This document shows positions 44,701 to 53,879 of a DNA stretch of 64,000 bases, piece by piece. The notes under the pieces are model-generated. The model was not told the origin of the DNA. It did no database searches and saw only the letters and a list, made by a program, of their open reading frames with translations. Both the position numbers and the translations under genes were made by a program. The number at the start of each line of letters is the position of its first letter. The first letter of the stretch is position 1. Source of the DNA: Acidobacteriota bacterium (lineage in GTDB: Bacteria; Acidobacteriota; Terriglobia; 2-12-FULL-54-10); the NCBI GenBank assembly GCA_016191085.1, contig JACPPJ010000025.1, positions 1 through 64,000 on the forward strand, read 5' to 3'.

Positions 44701-46067
44701 TCTTCGTGGCCAGAGCAATTGCATTGGTAGTCACGGTGGTGATGGTGACTTATATGCTCCGTCACTTTGCCTTTGCCCTAAACCGTCTGTTCCGCCATCA
44801 AAGAATGAATTATACGGATCTGGCCGGCTTTCACCTTCCCTCTGTTTCCATTCTGATCCCAATGCACAACGAGGAGGACGTGGCTCCGGATGTGCTGGAG
44901 GCTCTGCTGGAAGCAGACTACCCGCACGATCCGGAACGCTTCGAGATCATCCCCATCAATGACCATTCGACCGATCGCACCGGAGAAATTCTAGATGCGT
45001 ACGCTCTGCATAATCCGCTGATCAAGCCCTTGCACCGGCAAAACGGAGAGCGCGGCAAATCTCCAACACTGAGAGAAGCTACCAAAATCGCCAGGGGAGA
45101 AGTGCTGGTAATTTTTGATGCCGACTATGTTCCCGGCAGAGCGATGTTGAAATTTCTGGCTGCTCCATTTGCCGACCCGGAGGTGGGGGCCGTAATGGGG
45201 CGTGTGGTGCCTCACAATGTCGGATCATCGTTGCTGACCAGACTCATGGACTTAGAACGCGCCGGAGGATACCAGATCAATCAGCAAGCTCGCTACAACC
45301 TGAACTTGCTCCCGCAGTACGGGGGTACCGCGGGCGGCGTTCGACGGGTTGCGCTCGAGGCCGCTGGTGAGTGGGATAGCAGCTCACTGACGGAGGACAC
45401 TGAATTGACAGTGCGGTTGGCGATTCTCGGTTGGAAGGTTGCTTATATCAACCGCGCTGAGTGTTATGAGGAAGTACCGGAGAACTGGGATGTGCGCCGC
45501 AAGCAGATCGAGCGTTGGGCCATTGGCCACACGGAATGTTTTCATCGCTATCTCGGGAAAATGCTTCGTTCGCCCTGCCTGAGTTGGAAAGCCAAGGTGG
45601 ATGGAGTCCTGCTTCTGGGTGTATATCTCACGGCGCCGCTGATCGTGCTAGGGCTGTTGGCATGCGTAGTACTCTTTTTTGGCGGGCAAACGTATCTCCC
45701 CGCCTTGACCGCCTTCTTTATCGCAAGCACGGCCTACAACTGCTTGGGTAATTTTGCCTCTTTCTTCGAAATCGGCACTAGTGTGGTTCTGGACGGAGGT
45801 CAGCAGCGGGTTCGTTTATTGAGCCTCAATATTGCTAACTCCATCTTCAGCACGGCGACGGTCACGCTTGCTCTCGCCAAATATTACGGACGTCGGTTTT
45901 TCGGCCGACCTCTTCCTCCCTGGAGTAAGACGAAGCGATTTCGTAATGGGAACGGAAATGGAAATGGCAATGGTAACGGCAGCGGCACCTCGGATCCTAC
46001 ATCGAGAGAACGCGGCCTGAAATTCATCTTGGCGAGAAACACTCTAAGAAAGTCTGTCACCTCTTGA
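44697..46067 (+). CDS. Processive family 2 glycosyltransferase (polysaccharide synthase)
   Basis: A 456-residue membrane synthase like cellulose, hyaluronan or PgaC-type enzymes. One N-terminal membrane helix, then the GT-A domain with SILIPMHNEED, the Asp in PINDHSTD, DAD in VIFDADYV, TED in LTEDTELT and the Q-x-x-R-W motif in KQIERW, all needed for processive synthesis. Three to four membrane helices follow. The C-terminal tail contains an N-G repeat (RNGNGNGNGNGNGSG) encoded by a simple-sequence repeat at 45943-45990. No PilZ domain is attached; separate PilZ and HD-GYP genes lie downstream. The sugar is unknown. Confidence 0.85.
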   Translation: MIFVARAIALVVTVVMVTYMLRHFAFALNRLFRHQRMNYTDLAGFHLPSVSILIPMHNEEDVAPDVLEALLEADYPHDPERFEIIPINDHSTDRTGEILDAYALHNPLIKPLHRQNGERGKSPTLREATKIARGEVLVIFDADYVPGRAMLKFLAAPFADPEVGAVMGRVVPHNVGSSLLTRLMDLERAGGYQINQQARYNLNLLPQYGGTAGGVRRVALEAAGEWDSSSLTEDTELTVRLAILGWKVAYINRAECYEEVPENWDVRRKQIERWAIGHTECFHRYLGKMLRSPCLSWKAKVDGVLLLGVYLTAPLIVLGLLACVVLFFGGQTYLPALTAFFIASTAYNCLGNFASFFEIGTSVVLDGGQQRVRLLSLNIANSIFSTATVTLALAKYYGRRFFGRPLPPWSKTKRFRNGNGNGNGNGNGSGTSDPTSRERGLKFILARNTLRKSVTS

Positions 46068-46083
46068 TATTGGTGGAATCTTC

Positions 46084-48108
46084 TTGATCCTGGTACTTTT
46101 ACTCCTCTTCCTGGCACTGCTGGGACTAAATTTCTATTTTGGCGTTCGCGAATGGTGGCATCCCAAGGATAGCGCGCCCCTTCCCGTGGATGTGGAATAC
46201 GTGCGAGTCGAAAACTACTTCGGGAAGTCCTTTCGCACCAAGATGCAGGAATGGTTGCAGACGGCCTCCCCGGTCGAAACAACAAAGCCATGCGAGCCCC
46301 CCATGAAATCCCTACTGGAAAAACCGAATCACGAGAGAATCCTGATCTTGACGGGCGGGTTGTTGAGCGGCGATGGCCATGAGGCATTGGTCTATTGTGA
46401 AGGCGACTTGCAACTCTCCGACCACTGCTCGCTCCATCGCGAGGTGTACTGTCGAGGCAACCTAAACAGTGGAACCGGTGTGCAATTCCAAGCCCTTGCG
46501 GCAGATGGGGAAATCATTCTAGGGCCCGAGAACGATGTGTCGAGATGGGTGGATGCACATCGTAAGATCCTGCTGGGGAGGGGTACGGTGATCCACAGCC
46601 GAGTGAGTTCCTCGGAATCAATAGAACTGGAAGAGCAAGTCGCTGCGCAATCTCTGTATGCCTCGGTGGTTTTTACGACAGGATATCGACCCTGTGAGCC
46701 GGCGGACATTGCAGCGCAGATGGAAGATTCCATAGAAGAAACTCCGGACGGAGTTGGCCAGCACGCATCGCCCTTCCCAGAGGATTGCTCCGTTTCACAG
46801 CTGGCTGCTGATACTTGGCTGGTTCGCGGCGACCTGCATTTGCCCGAAGGCAAACGAGTGGCAACCAATATAATCGTCCGCGGTGCCCTTACCACCGGTC
46901 CTGATTGCGAATTTTGGGGGGATGTAAAAGCGGACCGCGCTGAGCTGGGTTTGCGCAACAGAGTTCATGGAAATCTCGTTTCCGGTGGCGGTATCGCGAT
47001 CGGCGAATCCGGGTGGGTGGGCAAGAGTATCGCAGCGGAAACCGATATCTTGCTCCACTCCGGCGTGCGTGTAGGGACGCCAGCGATCCTGGCGGCAGTC
47101 AGCGCCGGGAAGGAAGTGAAGATGGAAGCTGACGTTGCCGTCTATGGCAAGGTGACAGGAGGCCAAGCCGTAAAATCGGTCGGCAAGATTGACGCTGATT
47201 GCGATGTGAAACCGCGGGCGAAGAAGAGATGGTTCGCTGTGACTGTTCTTCTGGCGCTGGTCATCTGCCAACTTCGGATGCCCGTATTTGCCCAGGCCGA
47301 GCGGCAGCTCCCCTTTACGCAACCGCAGGAGAACTCGAGTGCTCGAGCGGCCAACCCATCGGACCCAGCGCTGGGGGACCCGACCGGCAACTATCGGTTT
47401 CGCCTTGAGGCCGGCGGTTTTGACAATGCCGTCAGCAACAGGTTCGGCCAATGGTGGGGCGGCCTCATATCGCTCTCATACAAACCGTCGAACCGCGTCA
47501 CTACGTCCGCCAGTCTCATCTCGCAAACTCGCCCGGCGGGAACTGAGCAACTCGTGACCTTGGATACAGTTATTGACTGGTCGAAATGGTTTTATACGCA
47601 GATAGGCGTGAGCGGTGGTGGAGCAGACGATCCAGCAGCTTTCTTCCCGCGCTACCGCTATGATATCAACGGCTTCTTCAAAGTTCCAGGAAAGCCGGCG
47701 CTGGTTCTCGACGGCGGTTACACTCGCCTGCAATTTGGAGCTCCCGTCGGTGGTCGCATCTCAAGAATGGGTGCCATTTATTATTGGCGGAAGTTTGTTT
47801 TCCAGGGAAATTTAAACTTCAACAATGTGCGTCCTGGCAACCATAAATCGAAGTCCGTCTCGGGTGCTGTTCAATATGGGCAGGAAGGCCATTATTGGAT
47901 AGGCCTCACGATGGGTGGAGGGCGGGAAGCGTGGCAGACTCTGACTCTGACCCCTCAGGACGTTCAATTTACCAGTTACAGTACTTCAGTTTTCCTCCGG
48001 AAGTGGTTTACACCTCGTCATGGCATGGCGTTTTCTTACAATTACGCGGTCAAGCGAGCTGCCTATAGAATCAATGGGGTGGATGTAAGATTCTTCGTAG
48101 ATTTCTGA
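46084..48108 (+). CDS. Bactofilin-like / YaiO-type beta-barrel fusion
   Basis: A 674-residue protein from a TTG start. It has an N-terminal membrane helix (ILVLLLLFLALLGLNFYF), then about 300 residues of right-handed beta-helix repeats like bactofilin/polymer-forming domains (GDLHLPEGKRVATNIIVRGA, LRNRVHGNLVSGGGIAIGES). A second hydrophobic segment near 385-405 (RWFAVTVLLALVICQLRMPV then FAQA) looks like an internal signal peptide. The C terminus (about 435-674) is a YaiO-family outer-membrane beta-barrel ending in Phe. The two halves are normally separate genes; the internal signal suggests a cleaved polyprotein or a missed stop. It would give the exopolysaccharide its outer-membrane exit. 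Confidence 0.7.
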   Translation: MILVLLLLFLALLGLNFYFGVREWWHPKDSAPLPVDVEYVRVENYFGKSFRTKMQEWLQTASPVETTKPCEPPMKSLLEKPNHERILILTGGLLSGDGHEALVYCEGDLQLSDHCSLHREVYCRGNLNSGTGVQFQALAADGEIILGPENDVSRWVDAHRKILLGRGTVIHSRVSSSESIELEEQVAAQSLYASVVFTTGYRPCEPADIAAQMEDSIEETPDGVGQHASPFPEDCSVSQLAADTWLVRGDLHLPEGKRVATNIIVRGALTTGPDCEFWGDVKADRAELGLRNRVHGNLVSGGGIAIGESGWVGKSIAAETDILLHSGVRVGTPAILAAVSAGKEVKMEADVAVYGKVTGGQAVKSVGKIDADCDVKPRAKKRWFAVTVLLALVICQLRMPVFAQAERQLPFTQPQENSSARAANPSDPALGDPTGNYRFRLEAGGFDNAVSNRFGQWWGGLISLSYKPSNRVTTSASLISQTRPAGTEQLVTLDTVIDWSKWFYTQIGVSGGGADDPAAFFPRYRYDINGFFKVPGKPALVLDGGYTRLQFGAPVGGRISRMGAIYYWRKFVFQGNLNFNNVRPGNHKSKSVSGAVQYGQEGHYWIGLTMGGGREAWQTLTLTPQDVQFTSYSTSVFLRKWFTPRHGMAFSYNYAVKRAAYRINGVDVRFFVDF

Positions 48109-48147
48109 ACAGCCTTTCGGAGAAGCCCATGTTCATCATGCTTCTCA

Positions 48148-49005
48148 TCACTTAACGCACGAGTGATCACAACTCGCGACTGAGATACCGGTCAATTTAG
48201 CTGTTCTTGAAATTCGGCTCGCTCTTTCTCGCTGCCATGAGGGTTGGGCGCGGCCCGGCATGACGGTGAAGCGCGCTGGGATGTTTCTTGGAAAACTGCG
48301 ATCGAACTCTTCGGCAACTACCCAATGACACTCGCACACGATGGCTTCCAATCTCCGCCGGTCCACGATCTTAATATTGTTGTATTGATACTCTATGAGT
48401 CCGCCCTGGCGGAAACGAATCGCCGCTTTGGTCACTTCCGAACGGGGAGCGCCCAGTATCCGGCCCATGAATTCTTGGGTCATGGGAAATTCTTTGGAGC
48501 CGATCCGATCATGAATAGTCAAGAGCAGCCGGGCGAGCCGCCTTTTCAGCAAGTGGACACGGTTGCAAGCCGCGGATTGAGAGGTCATCAATATCTGGCA
48601 TCGGATGTAATCCAATATTTTTCTTTGGAATATTCCGTCTCGCTGGAATTCAGCTAAAAATGCATCTGCCTTCATACGCAAAGCGCTGCCAGTGATCTCG
48701 ACGACAGCCTCGTGAAAAGAGCTCCGGCCACCCAAGGCAATGTAAGTTCCAAGCAGTCCCGGGTTCCCAACGACCCCGACCTCGACGCTCTTGCCATCCT
48801 CCAAATAGGTGAGTAACGAGATTAAGGATTGCTCTGGGAAATAAACGTATCGCATTGGGCCATCGCATTCGTACAGAATTTCATTCTGGCGCAATGTGAC
48901 CTGTTCCAGGCTGGGAAGCAGGCGCAGATAGTCCCGGGTGGGAAGAGCGACGAGCAGGCGATTGTCGGGCAAACGGAATTTCGGTGGAGGGAAAGCGAAC
49001 TCCAT
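48148..49005 (-). CDS. Crp/Fnr-family regulator (canonical HTH)
   Basis: A 285-residue protein with a cyclic-nucleotide-binding-like beta-barrel (about 20-130: YVYFPEQSLISLLTYLEDGK, VEVGVVGNPGLLG) and a C-terminal winged HTH (MTQEFMGRILGAPRSEVTKA, IEYQYNNIKIVDRRRLE). This matches the abundant Crp-like group that lacks the cAMP-binding Arg; the ligand is unknown. About 50 residues after the HTH are extra. It is divergent from a paralogue at 49480 and lies next to the exopolysaccharide operon, so it probably controls that operon or its neighbour. Confidence 0.82.
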   Translation of the reverse strand: MEFAFPPPKFRLPDNRLLVALPTRDYLRLLPSLEQVTLRQNEILYECDGPMRYVYFPEQSLISLLTYLEDGKSVEVGVVGNPGLLGTYIALGGRSSFHEAVVEITGSALRMKADAFLAEFQRDGIFQRKILDYIRCQILMTSQSAACNRVHLLKRRLARLLLTIHDRIGSKEFPMTQEFMGRILGAPRSEVTKAAIRFRQGGLIEYQYNNIKIVDRRRLEAIVCECHWVVAEEFDRSFPRNIPARFTVMPGRAQPSWQRERASRISRTAKLTGISVASCDHSCVK

Positions 49006-49479
49006 GGCGTCATCCTTCCTATGTAAATCTCACGAGTAGTTGCCATGTTGCATTCTGCTTCTATATTCTGCCAGTTTTTCCGATCCAACAGCAATATCCC
49101 ATAGTACTTTGGTCCCAAATTCGTACCAGGACAGACGAACTTCGTTTCCCCGAGCCTCGGCAAACGTTTCTCGGGCCAATTATAAATGCCACTCTGCAAA
49201 GCAATGTTCTTGACGGATCAAACCCGAGATATTCTCTCTGGGCTCGCAGCACAGCGAGAACCAGAGTAATTGGCTTGTCTGATTTAGGCGGTAGTCTCCG
49301 CGAATTGTCGAAGTCTTGAGCAACGGCTGTCAAGGCACCGTCAGATGGGTCCTGCAAAATTCGCGCAAGACTATCGGATTTTCTGGAAATGCGCTGAAAA
49401 CAAAACATGTTACTCCATCGTCGCCCGGAATCCTGCCCGCATTTCATATTTGGTGGGCTGCTTGCAAGTATATGGGTAT
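49006..49479. other. Divergent intergenic region between two Crp-like genes
   Basis: About 470 bases containing the promoters of both Crp-like genes. The only clear structure is the hairpin at 49236-49266. The upstream part is open in the frame of the right-hand gene (from 49345) but shows no similarity to the family there. No RNA gene is recognised. Confidence 0.4.
49236..49266. promoter_or_regulatory. Hairpin/palindrome in Crp-Crp intergenic region
   Basis: CTCTGG (49236-49241) pairs with CCAGAG (49261-49266) and CTCGC (49243-49247) with GCGAG (49254-49258), with loop AGCACA. The interrupted dyad lies in the middle of the region between two divergent Crp-like genes and could be an operator for one of them, or a stem of an untranslated RNA. 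It does not match the E. coli CRP site. Confidence 0.35.
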
Positions 49480-50208
49480 ATGAAGCCAACGGACCCTGCC
49501 AGCATCTTGAACTTTGAATTGCCTAGGAATCGACTTCTACGAGGTCTACCCAGAACTGAGTTGGTTCGTTTGCTTCGCAATGTGGAGCCCGTTTCACTGG
49601 TACAGAATGACGTCCTATACGAACGCGGTGCCCGGATTCGATACGTCTTCTTCTTGGAGCAAAGCGTGGTCTCGCTGCTGGCGACTCTGAGCGATGGCAC
49701 GAACGTTGAAGTGGCCGTACTCGGGAGTCGAGGCTTTTTAGGGGTTCCCCTCGCACTTGGCGGCCAATCCTCTCAGCATATGGCTATTGTCCAGATCGCT
49801 GGCAACGCGCTAAGAATGAAAGCCGAGACCTTCTTGACCGAATTTGAGCGTGGTGGCATTTTCCGAAAATTACTGCTGAACTATTCCCAATCCTTAATTC
49901 TAACCATCTCGGAAACCGCAGTTTGCAACGACCGCCACCCGCTGGACAAGAGGCTTGCCCGTCTCCTACTAACAATCCATGATGAATTCGGTTCTGCGGA
50001 ATTTCCTACCACTGATCAGTTTCTAAGCGGCACGTTGATTGCCGCGCCTGCAGAAATTGCAAATGCAGCGGCTCTTTTCCACCGCGACAGATTGATTGAC
50101 TATACGGGCGGCACCGTTAGAATCCTTGACCGGCGAGGCCTTGAGGCAAACGCTTGCCAATGTTATCGGAAACTCAACAGAGCGTGTGACAGCGTCCTCA
50201 TTCAGTAG
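49480..50208 (+). CDS. Crp/Fnr-family protein with degenerate HTH
   Basis: A 242-residue paralogue of the gene at 48148. The sensory barrel is well conserved (YVFFLEQSVVSLLATLSDGT, VEVAVLGSRGFLG), but in the HTH the canonical 'T-Q-E-F-x-x-x-x-L-G-x-x-R-x-x-V-T' becomes TDQFLSGTLIAAPAEIANAA, losing the Gly turn and the basic residues of the recognition helix. It ends ILDRRGLEANACQCYRKLN, so it is full length. Start is ATG 49480 by homology. It may dimerise with the partner without binding DNA, which is inference. Confidence 0.75.
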   Translation: MKPTDPASILNFELPRNRLLRGLPRTELVRLLRNVEPVSLVQNDVLYERGARIRYVFFLEQSVVSLLATLSDGTNVEVAVLGSRGFLGVPLALGGQSSQHMAIVQIAGNALRMKAETFLTEFERGGIFRKLLLNYSQSLILTISETAVCNDRHPLDKRLARLLLTIHDEFGSAEFPTTDQFLSGTLIAAPAEIANAAALFHRDRLIDYTGGTVRILDRRGLEANACQCYRKLNRACDSVLIQ

Positions 50209-50461
50209 TTAGTCGATGAAAAATGTCTTCTAGACCTTGCTTTGCCATGCGATTCACGTGACCAGGCCTTACTATGGCGCTCCAAGTTTGCCACCGTGTG
50301 AGTGCACTAGGTGATACGCGGCCCGGCCGCGTACGGGCATCTCAGTAGAAAACGTGAACCGTGGGGCGTACACTGTCTTCGCTACAGGCAAGGTGAAACT
50401 CGTGGCTATAAAGTTGGTATTGATGAATCCGTGGACCGGACATAGCATAAGGAACGCAGGT

Positions 50462-50788
50462 ATGACGGACACAGCAGATAAGAGGTCCGCACAACGGTTC
50501 GCGATAACGTTGCCAGGAACCCTAATACTGAATGAGTTGCGTGGAGACGAAATCACATTCAAGACAAGAGACATCAGCTCTAGCGGAGTATATCTTGAAT
50601 TTGGCACCCCTGTGAGCGTTGGATCATCCTTGCAGTTTGTTCTGACTTTCCCGCCAGAGATTACGAATGGTAACCCTCTCCGTGTGGAGTGCAAAGGAAA
50701 CGTGATACGTGTCGAGAAGCACGGCGCGGACGGCACAGTTATCGGAGCAGCCGCCACCATCGAGCGATACCAAATTCTGAGGCAATAG
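50462..50788 (+). CDS. PilZ domain protein
   Basis: A 108-residue single PilZ domain. KRSAQRFAI carries the Arg end of the RxxxR motif and RDISSSGVYLEFG the D-x-S-x-x-G motif about 30 residues later, so c-di-GMP binding is likely. AAGGA lies 8 bases before the ATG at 50462. It converges with the HD-GYP gene (30 bases between the stops). A c-di-GMP receptor beside a c-di-GMP-hydrolase-like gene and an exopolysaccharide operon forms a plausible control unit. Confidence 0.82.
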   Translation: MTDTADKRSAQRFAITLPGTLILNELRGDEITFKTRDISSSGVYLEFGTPVSVGSSLQFVLTFPPEITNGNPLRVECKGNVIRVEKHGADGTVIGAAATIERYQILRQ

Positions 50789-50818
50789 TCGTCCAGCAAT
50801 CGTATCAGTACGGTCATG

Positions 50819-51943
50819 CTATGACGGTATATTTTTTTTCTGTCTGAAGCTTTCAATCATTCTGTCAATGGCGATCTTGTGGCGCTTAGCAACATCCTCG
50901 CCAGCGGCGATCCACTCTTCGTCCGAAATTGCCTTAAAGACATCCACCACATCCTTGTCAAACTGGCTGCCGCTATACCGAATGATTTCTGTGCGCGCTT
51001 CGGCTGTACTGCGGGGCGAGCAATAGGGGCGGCCAGCGGTGATCACGTCGAAGGTGTCGGCCACAGCGAAAATCCGAGCTTCTATTGGAATAGAGTCTCG
51101 TTTTAGGTGCAAGGGGTATCCCTCACCGTCAATCCTTTCGTGATGAAGGAGGGCGACCCTTGCAGCCTGCTGGAGATGCGGGATACGTGAGAGAACCTGG
51201 TAGCCAAAGATGGAGTGATGTTGAACGATCCGAAATTCTGGAGCTGTTAGTCTGGCCGGTTTTAGCAAGATGGCGTCCGGGATGGCAATTTTGCCGATAT
51301 CATGCAGCAGGGCGCCGTAGCTCAAATGTTTCATCAGAGCACTGCTGTAGCCACACCTTTCGGCCAACAACAGAGTGAATTTCTGCACCCTCAGCGAGTG
51401 TAGGTCGCGTTGGTGTTCCCGCGCGTCTAGCGCGGCTGCCAGCATTGCCAGTCCGGGCCTCTGCATTTCTCCCGCCCGCTGTAAGGCACTATGCAGATGC
51501 TCAGCGCGGTCGTGAAGAGTTTGTTCGACCAGCGTCTGGAATATTTCCTGCTCGATTACCGATAGCTGCTTTTCTAATGAGCGCTCCACATCAGCAACCA
51601 ATTCCTCGCATGTGAACGGTTTGTGAATGCAGTCATAAGCCCCTATTTTCATTGCCTCGATCTCCAGGACCGAATCGAGAGGATCGCTTAGCATCAGGAA
51701 CGCTGCTTGTGGATTTGTGCGCAGACCCCGGCGTAAGAGTTGAACACCGGTCATTCCTGTAAGCCGCAGAGAGCAAAGGACCACATCGAACTGCGATTCT
51801 CGGAGAAGCTCCAAGGCTACAGTTGCTCTCGTTGCAGTTACACAGTGATAGCGAGGCGGAGGGAAACAGGATTGAATTGTCGCGACAACGTCATGGTTTG
51901 CATCGATGACCAACAGTTCAATGGGATTTGGGAAATTTTCCAT
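50819..51943 (-). CDS. Receiver-HD-GYP protein (c-di-GMP phosphodiesterase-like)
   Basis: A 374-residue protein with a receiver domain (residues 1-125) and an HD-GYP domain (about 180-350). The HD-GYP half is intact: LLHDIGKIAIPD, HHSIFGYQVL, and HHERIDGEGYP, including the GYP tripeptide, so c-di-GMP hydrolysis is likely. In the receiver the phospho-acceptor Asp is Ser58 (VVLCSLRL where VLLDL is usual), while Lys in CIHKPF remains. Control by phosphorylation is therefore unlikely. Start is ATG 51943; ATG 51988 adds 15 unconserved residues. Confidence 0.85.
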   Translation of the reverse strand: MENFPNPIELLVIDANHDVVATIQSCFPPPRYHCVTATRATVALELLRESQFDVVLCSLRLTGMTGVQLLRRGLRTNPQAAFLMLSDPLDSVLEIEAMKIGAYDCIHKPFTCEELVADVERSLEKQLSVIEQEIFQTLVEQTLHDRAEHLHSALQRAGEMQRPGLAMLAAALDAREHQRDLHSLRVQKFTLLLAERCGYSSALMKHLSYGALLHDIGKIAIPDAILLKPARLTAPEFRIVQHHSIFGYQVLSRIPHLQQAARVALLHHERIDGEGYPLHLKRDSIPIEARIFAVADTFDVITAGRPYCSPRSTAEARTEIIRYSGSQFDKDVVDVFKAISDEEWIAAGEDVAKRHKIAIDRMIESFRQKKNIPS

Positions 51944-52506
51944 AATGCCGCTCTCAAATCGAGGGCTTAGGTTCGTGACTGCTAGCAAAGAGCAAAGTCA
52001 TTGCCAAGAGATTCCCAACAGCTCAGATTTCGCAAGTGCCTGGATAAACGACGACTTCAAGACTATTGACCAGAGGAATGGTTAACTAAGTCCCCAACAA
52101 ATGGCCAATTTCTTGTCAGTTCGCGCCGGGAGTTTGACATAGAGCGTAGATAGGGCGGCGAAACCGGCGTTCTCCGTGGCATCGCTGAACACTCTTACAT
52201 GGAAAGATTCTTCAAGACCGGAAGTGACTCGTCCAGGCCAGATAATGAACATGCCTACATTGGGTGCACATCGATCTGGCTCTTGCGTGGTATCAATTTG
52301 GTAAACAAAGAGCAACTTGACAGTACCTTTAGCCTATTGACCCAGAACAACCCTCTGGCTCACTCTGCTTAACGTAATCATTAGCTTCTGTTCAGAGCAA
52401 ACCTCGGAAAATCGAGGTACGCAGAGCCACGGGACCGAGTTAGAAAATGAGTTAGCTCAGCCAAGCCGGCAGAAGAAACTCTGGCGGCTCTTGCTTTGGA
52501 GGTTCC
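51944..52506. other. Intergenic, possibly one small ORF
   Basis: About 560 bases upstream of the HD-GYP gene. The only candidate is a minus-strand 77-codon frame (52082-52315) whose product (GMFIIWPGRVTSGLEESFHV in the middle) looks ordered but matches nothing I know; it has no clear ribosome binding site. Nothing else is seen. Confidence 0.3.
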
Positions 52507-52782
52507 ATGTCTAGAGAAATGAGGGAAGACACTCGCATAACAAGTTCAATCATGGAGATAGAAACTGCGATGGATCGTGTTCGTGCGGCACGTAGCGCTC
52601 TCGATACTTACTACAGACGTGGAGGCGCAGAGGCTTACGATCCCGCCGAGCACAGACGATTGTGGCACCCGATCGTCAAAGCCACTGAGGAGTATATTGC
52701 CTGCCCTCGTAACAAAGCTTCTCAAATAACCATTCGCGTACTTTTTGTGTCGATACGATTCAGTCGTCAACTGAAAAAATAA
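52507..52782 (+). CDS. Small protein of unknown function
   Basis: A 91-residue charged helical protein (SSIMEIETAMDRVRAARSAL ... YRRGGAEAYDPAEHRRLWHP) with no family I recognise. GGAGG lies 4-5 bases upstream of the ATG, which supports translation. The last 20 residues change character (SQITIRVLFVSIRF), possibly after a frameshift. It is an isolated island gene. Confidence 0.45.
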   Translation: MSREMREDTRITSSIMEIETAMDRVRAARSALDTYYRRGGAEAYDPAEHRRLWHPIVKATEEYIACPRNKASQITIRVLFVSIRFSRQLKK

Positions 52783-53166
52783 AAAACAGAAACTTTTTCT
52801 GAGGAGGCATGGTCAATAGATCGCCCGGCGATAATCTGCCATGCTGTTATTCGTTTTCAGCCAAACGCGCATAAATTTCAACGTGGCGGTGCCCGGAGGC
52901 CTTTCATAAGTGCCTTGGCACGTCACGACGGCCGCGTTGCAAGAAGTGAACTCGACGTACAACATGCGGGAGAAACTGTCAAGGGCGGAGAAAAACTAGG
53001 CCAGCGGGGCGAAGCAAAATTAGAAACCACTTCTGATGGTGGAAGGGTAGGATTGGTAGGATCGCCAGGGGTGGCTGGAGCGGGGGCCTGCGCCGCCGTT
53101 TAGGCGGCGCGTTTAGGCCGGAGCGGAAGGCACCCCTGCCGATCGCGGCGACGTGCGGGGCGGGGT
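52783..53166. other. Intergenic, GC-rich, no gene seen
   Basis: About 380 bases, GC-rich toward the right side. It holds an 8-bp perfect hairpin at 53090-53110 (arms GCGCCGCC and GGCGGCGC, loop GTTTA), close to the 3' end of the minus-strand gene at 53167 and possibly its terminator, though no T-tract follows. Interrupted minus-strand frames here could be an old transposase remnant, but I cannot support that. Confidence 0.35.
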
Positions 53167-53784
53167 TCAGTTCTGGATTTGTGATCGACTCACCGGCTTG
53201 GCGGGTCTGCTCCTCTTGCTTTCTTTTAGCCGGCAGCTCTCCCCATTCATCTCCAGGATGTGAACGTGATGGGTCAGCCGGTTCATTTCCGGGAGGATAT
53301 CTAGGCGCGTATTGGGCACGTTCCTTCGCAGCTTAACCTCCTTCAGAATGCCCTCGAAGAAGTTCCCGATTTTCTGAATACCTTGCTTCCCACGCGCGCG
53401 ACGAGACCACCAAGCCAATTGCACGGCCACCCGATTGGTAAGCATCAGGGGCGCTCCATAGAACTGAGCCTGCGTGATGAGAAATTTATCAAAAAGCTCG
53501 TCCACCTCTGCGTTCACCCCTGGCCATGTATCGTAGTAGGCCCGGAGGTCCTCCGGTAGGCTCTCCCTGAATCGTTGTAAAAAATCTCTATCGAGTGTCC
53601 CCCGCAGCTTCTCTGCCTCTTGTGGATCAGTCGGCCAATGGAGATCGTCCCAATCAACAATCACAGCTTGTGCTCTCTCCGCCGGTTTGTCCGGGGGAAG
53701 TTGCTTCTTTATTCTTGCTTGCTTCGATTTGCCTCCATACGGCTTCGGGCAAGCCTTCAAAATATCTCTATAATTGATTGACAT
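53167..53784 (-). CDS. Unknown island protein
   Basis: A 205-residue hydrophilic protein (start MSINYRDILKACPKPYGGKS) of no family I know. The middle is helical with Trp-rich patches (DWDDLHWPTDPQEAEKL, VAVQLAWWSRRARGKQGI), and the C-terminal 20 residues are basic. AAGGTGG is placed well before the ATG at 53784. It is divergent from the small gene at 53880, next to the integrase, where regulators or excision factors are usual; a DNA-related role is only a guess. Confidence 0.5.
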   Translation of the reverse strand: MSINYRDILKACPKPYGGKSKQARIKKQLPPDKPAERAQAVIVDWDDLHWPTDPQEAEKLRGTLDRDFLQRFRESLPEDLRAYYDTWPGVNAEVDELFDKFLITQAQFYGAPLMLTNRVAVQLAWWSRRARGKQGIQKIGNFFEGILKEVKLRRNVPNTRLDILPEMNRLTHHVHILEMNGESCRLKESKRSRPAKPVSRSQIQN

Positions 53785-53879
53785 TTTCTGCCACCTTCGG
53801 GTTCTTCGGTGCTTTTCAGTGCGGTTCCATGCGCGTAGCATAACATAATACTTGAAGAACTTGCCTTGCAAGTTTTATA

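Noticed and set aside
45943..45990. Possible CRISPR or tandem-repeat array
   Set aside because: The repeat is a 6-base simple-sequence run inside an open frame with no spacers.
52783..53166. Transposase remnant in the GC-rich gap
   Set aside because: Interrupted frames could be stretched to resemble a transposase end, but no inverted repeat or solid motif supports it.
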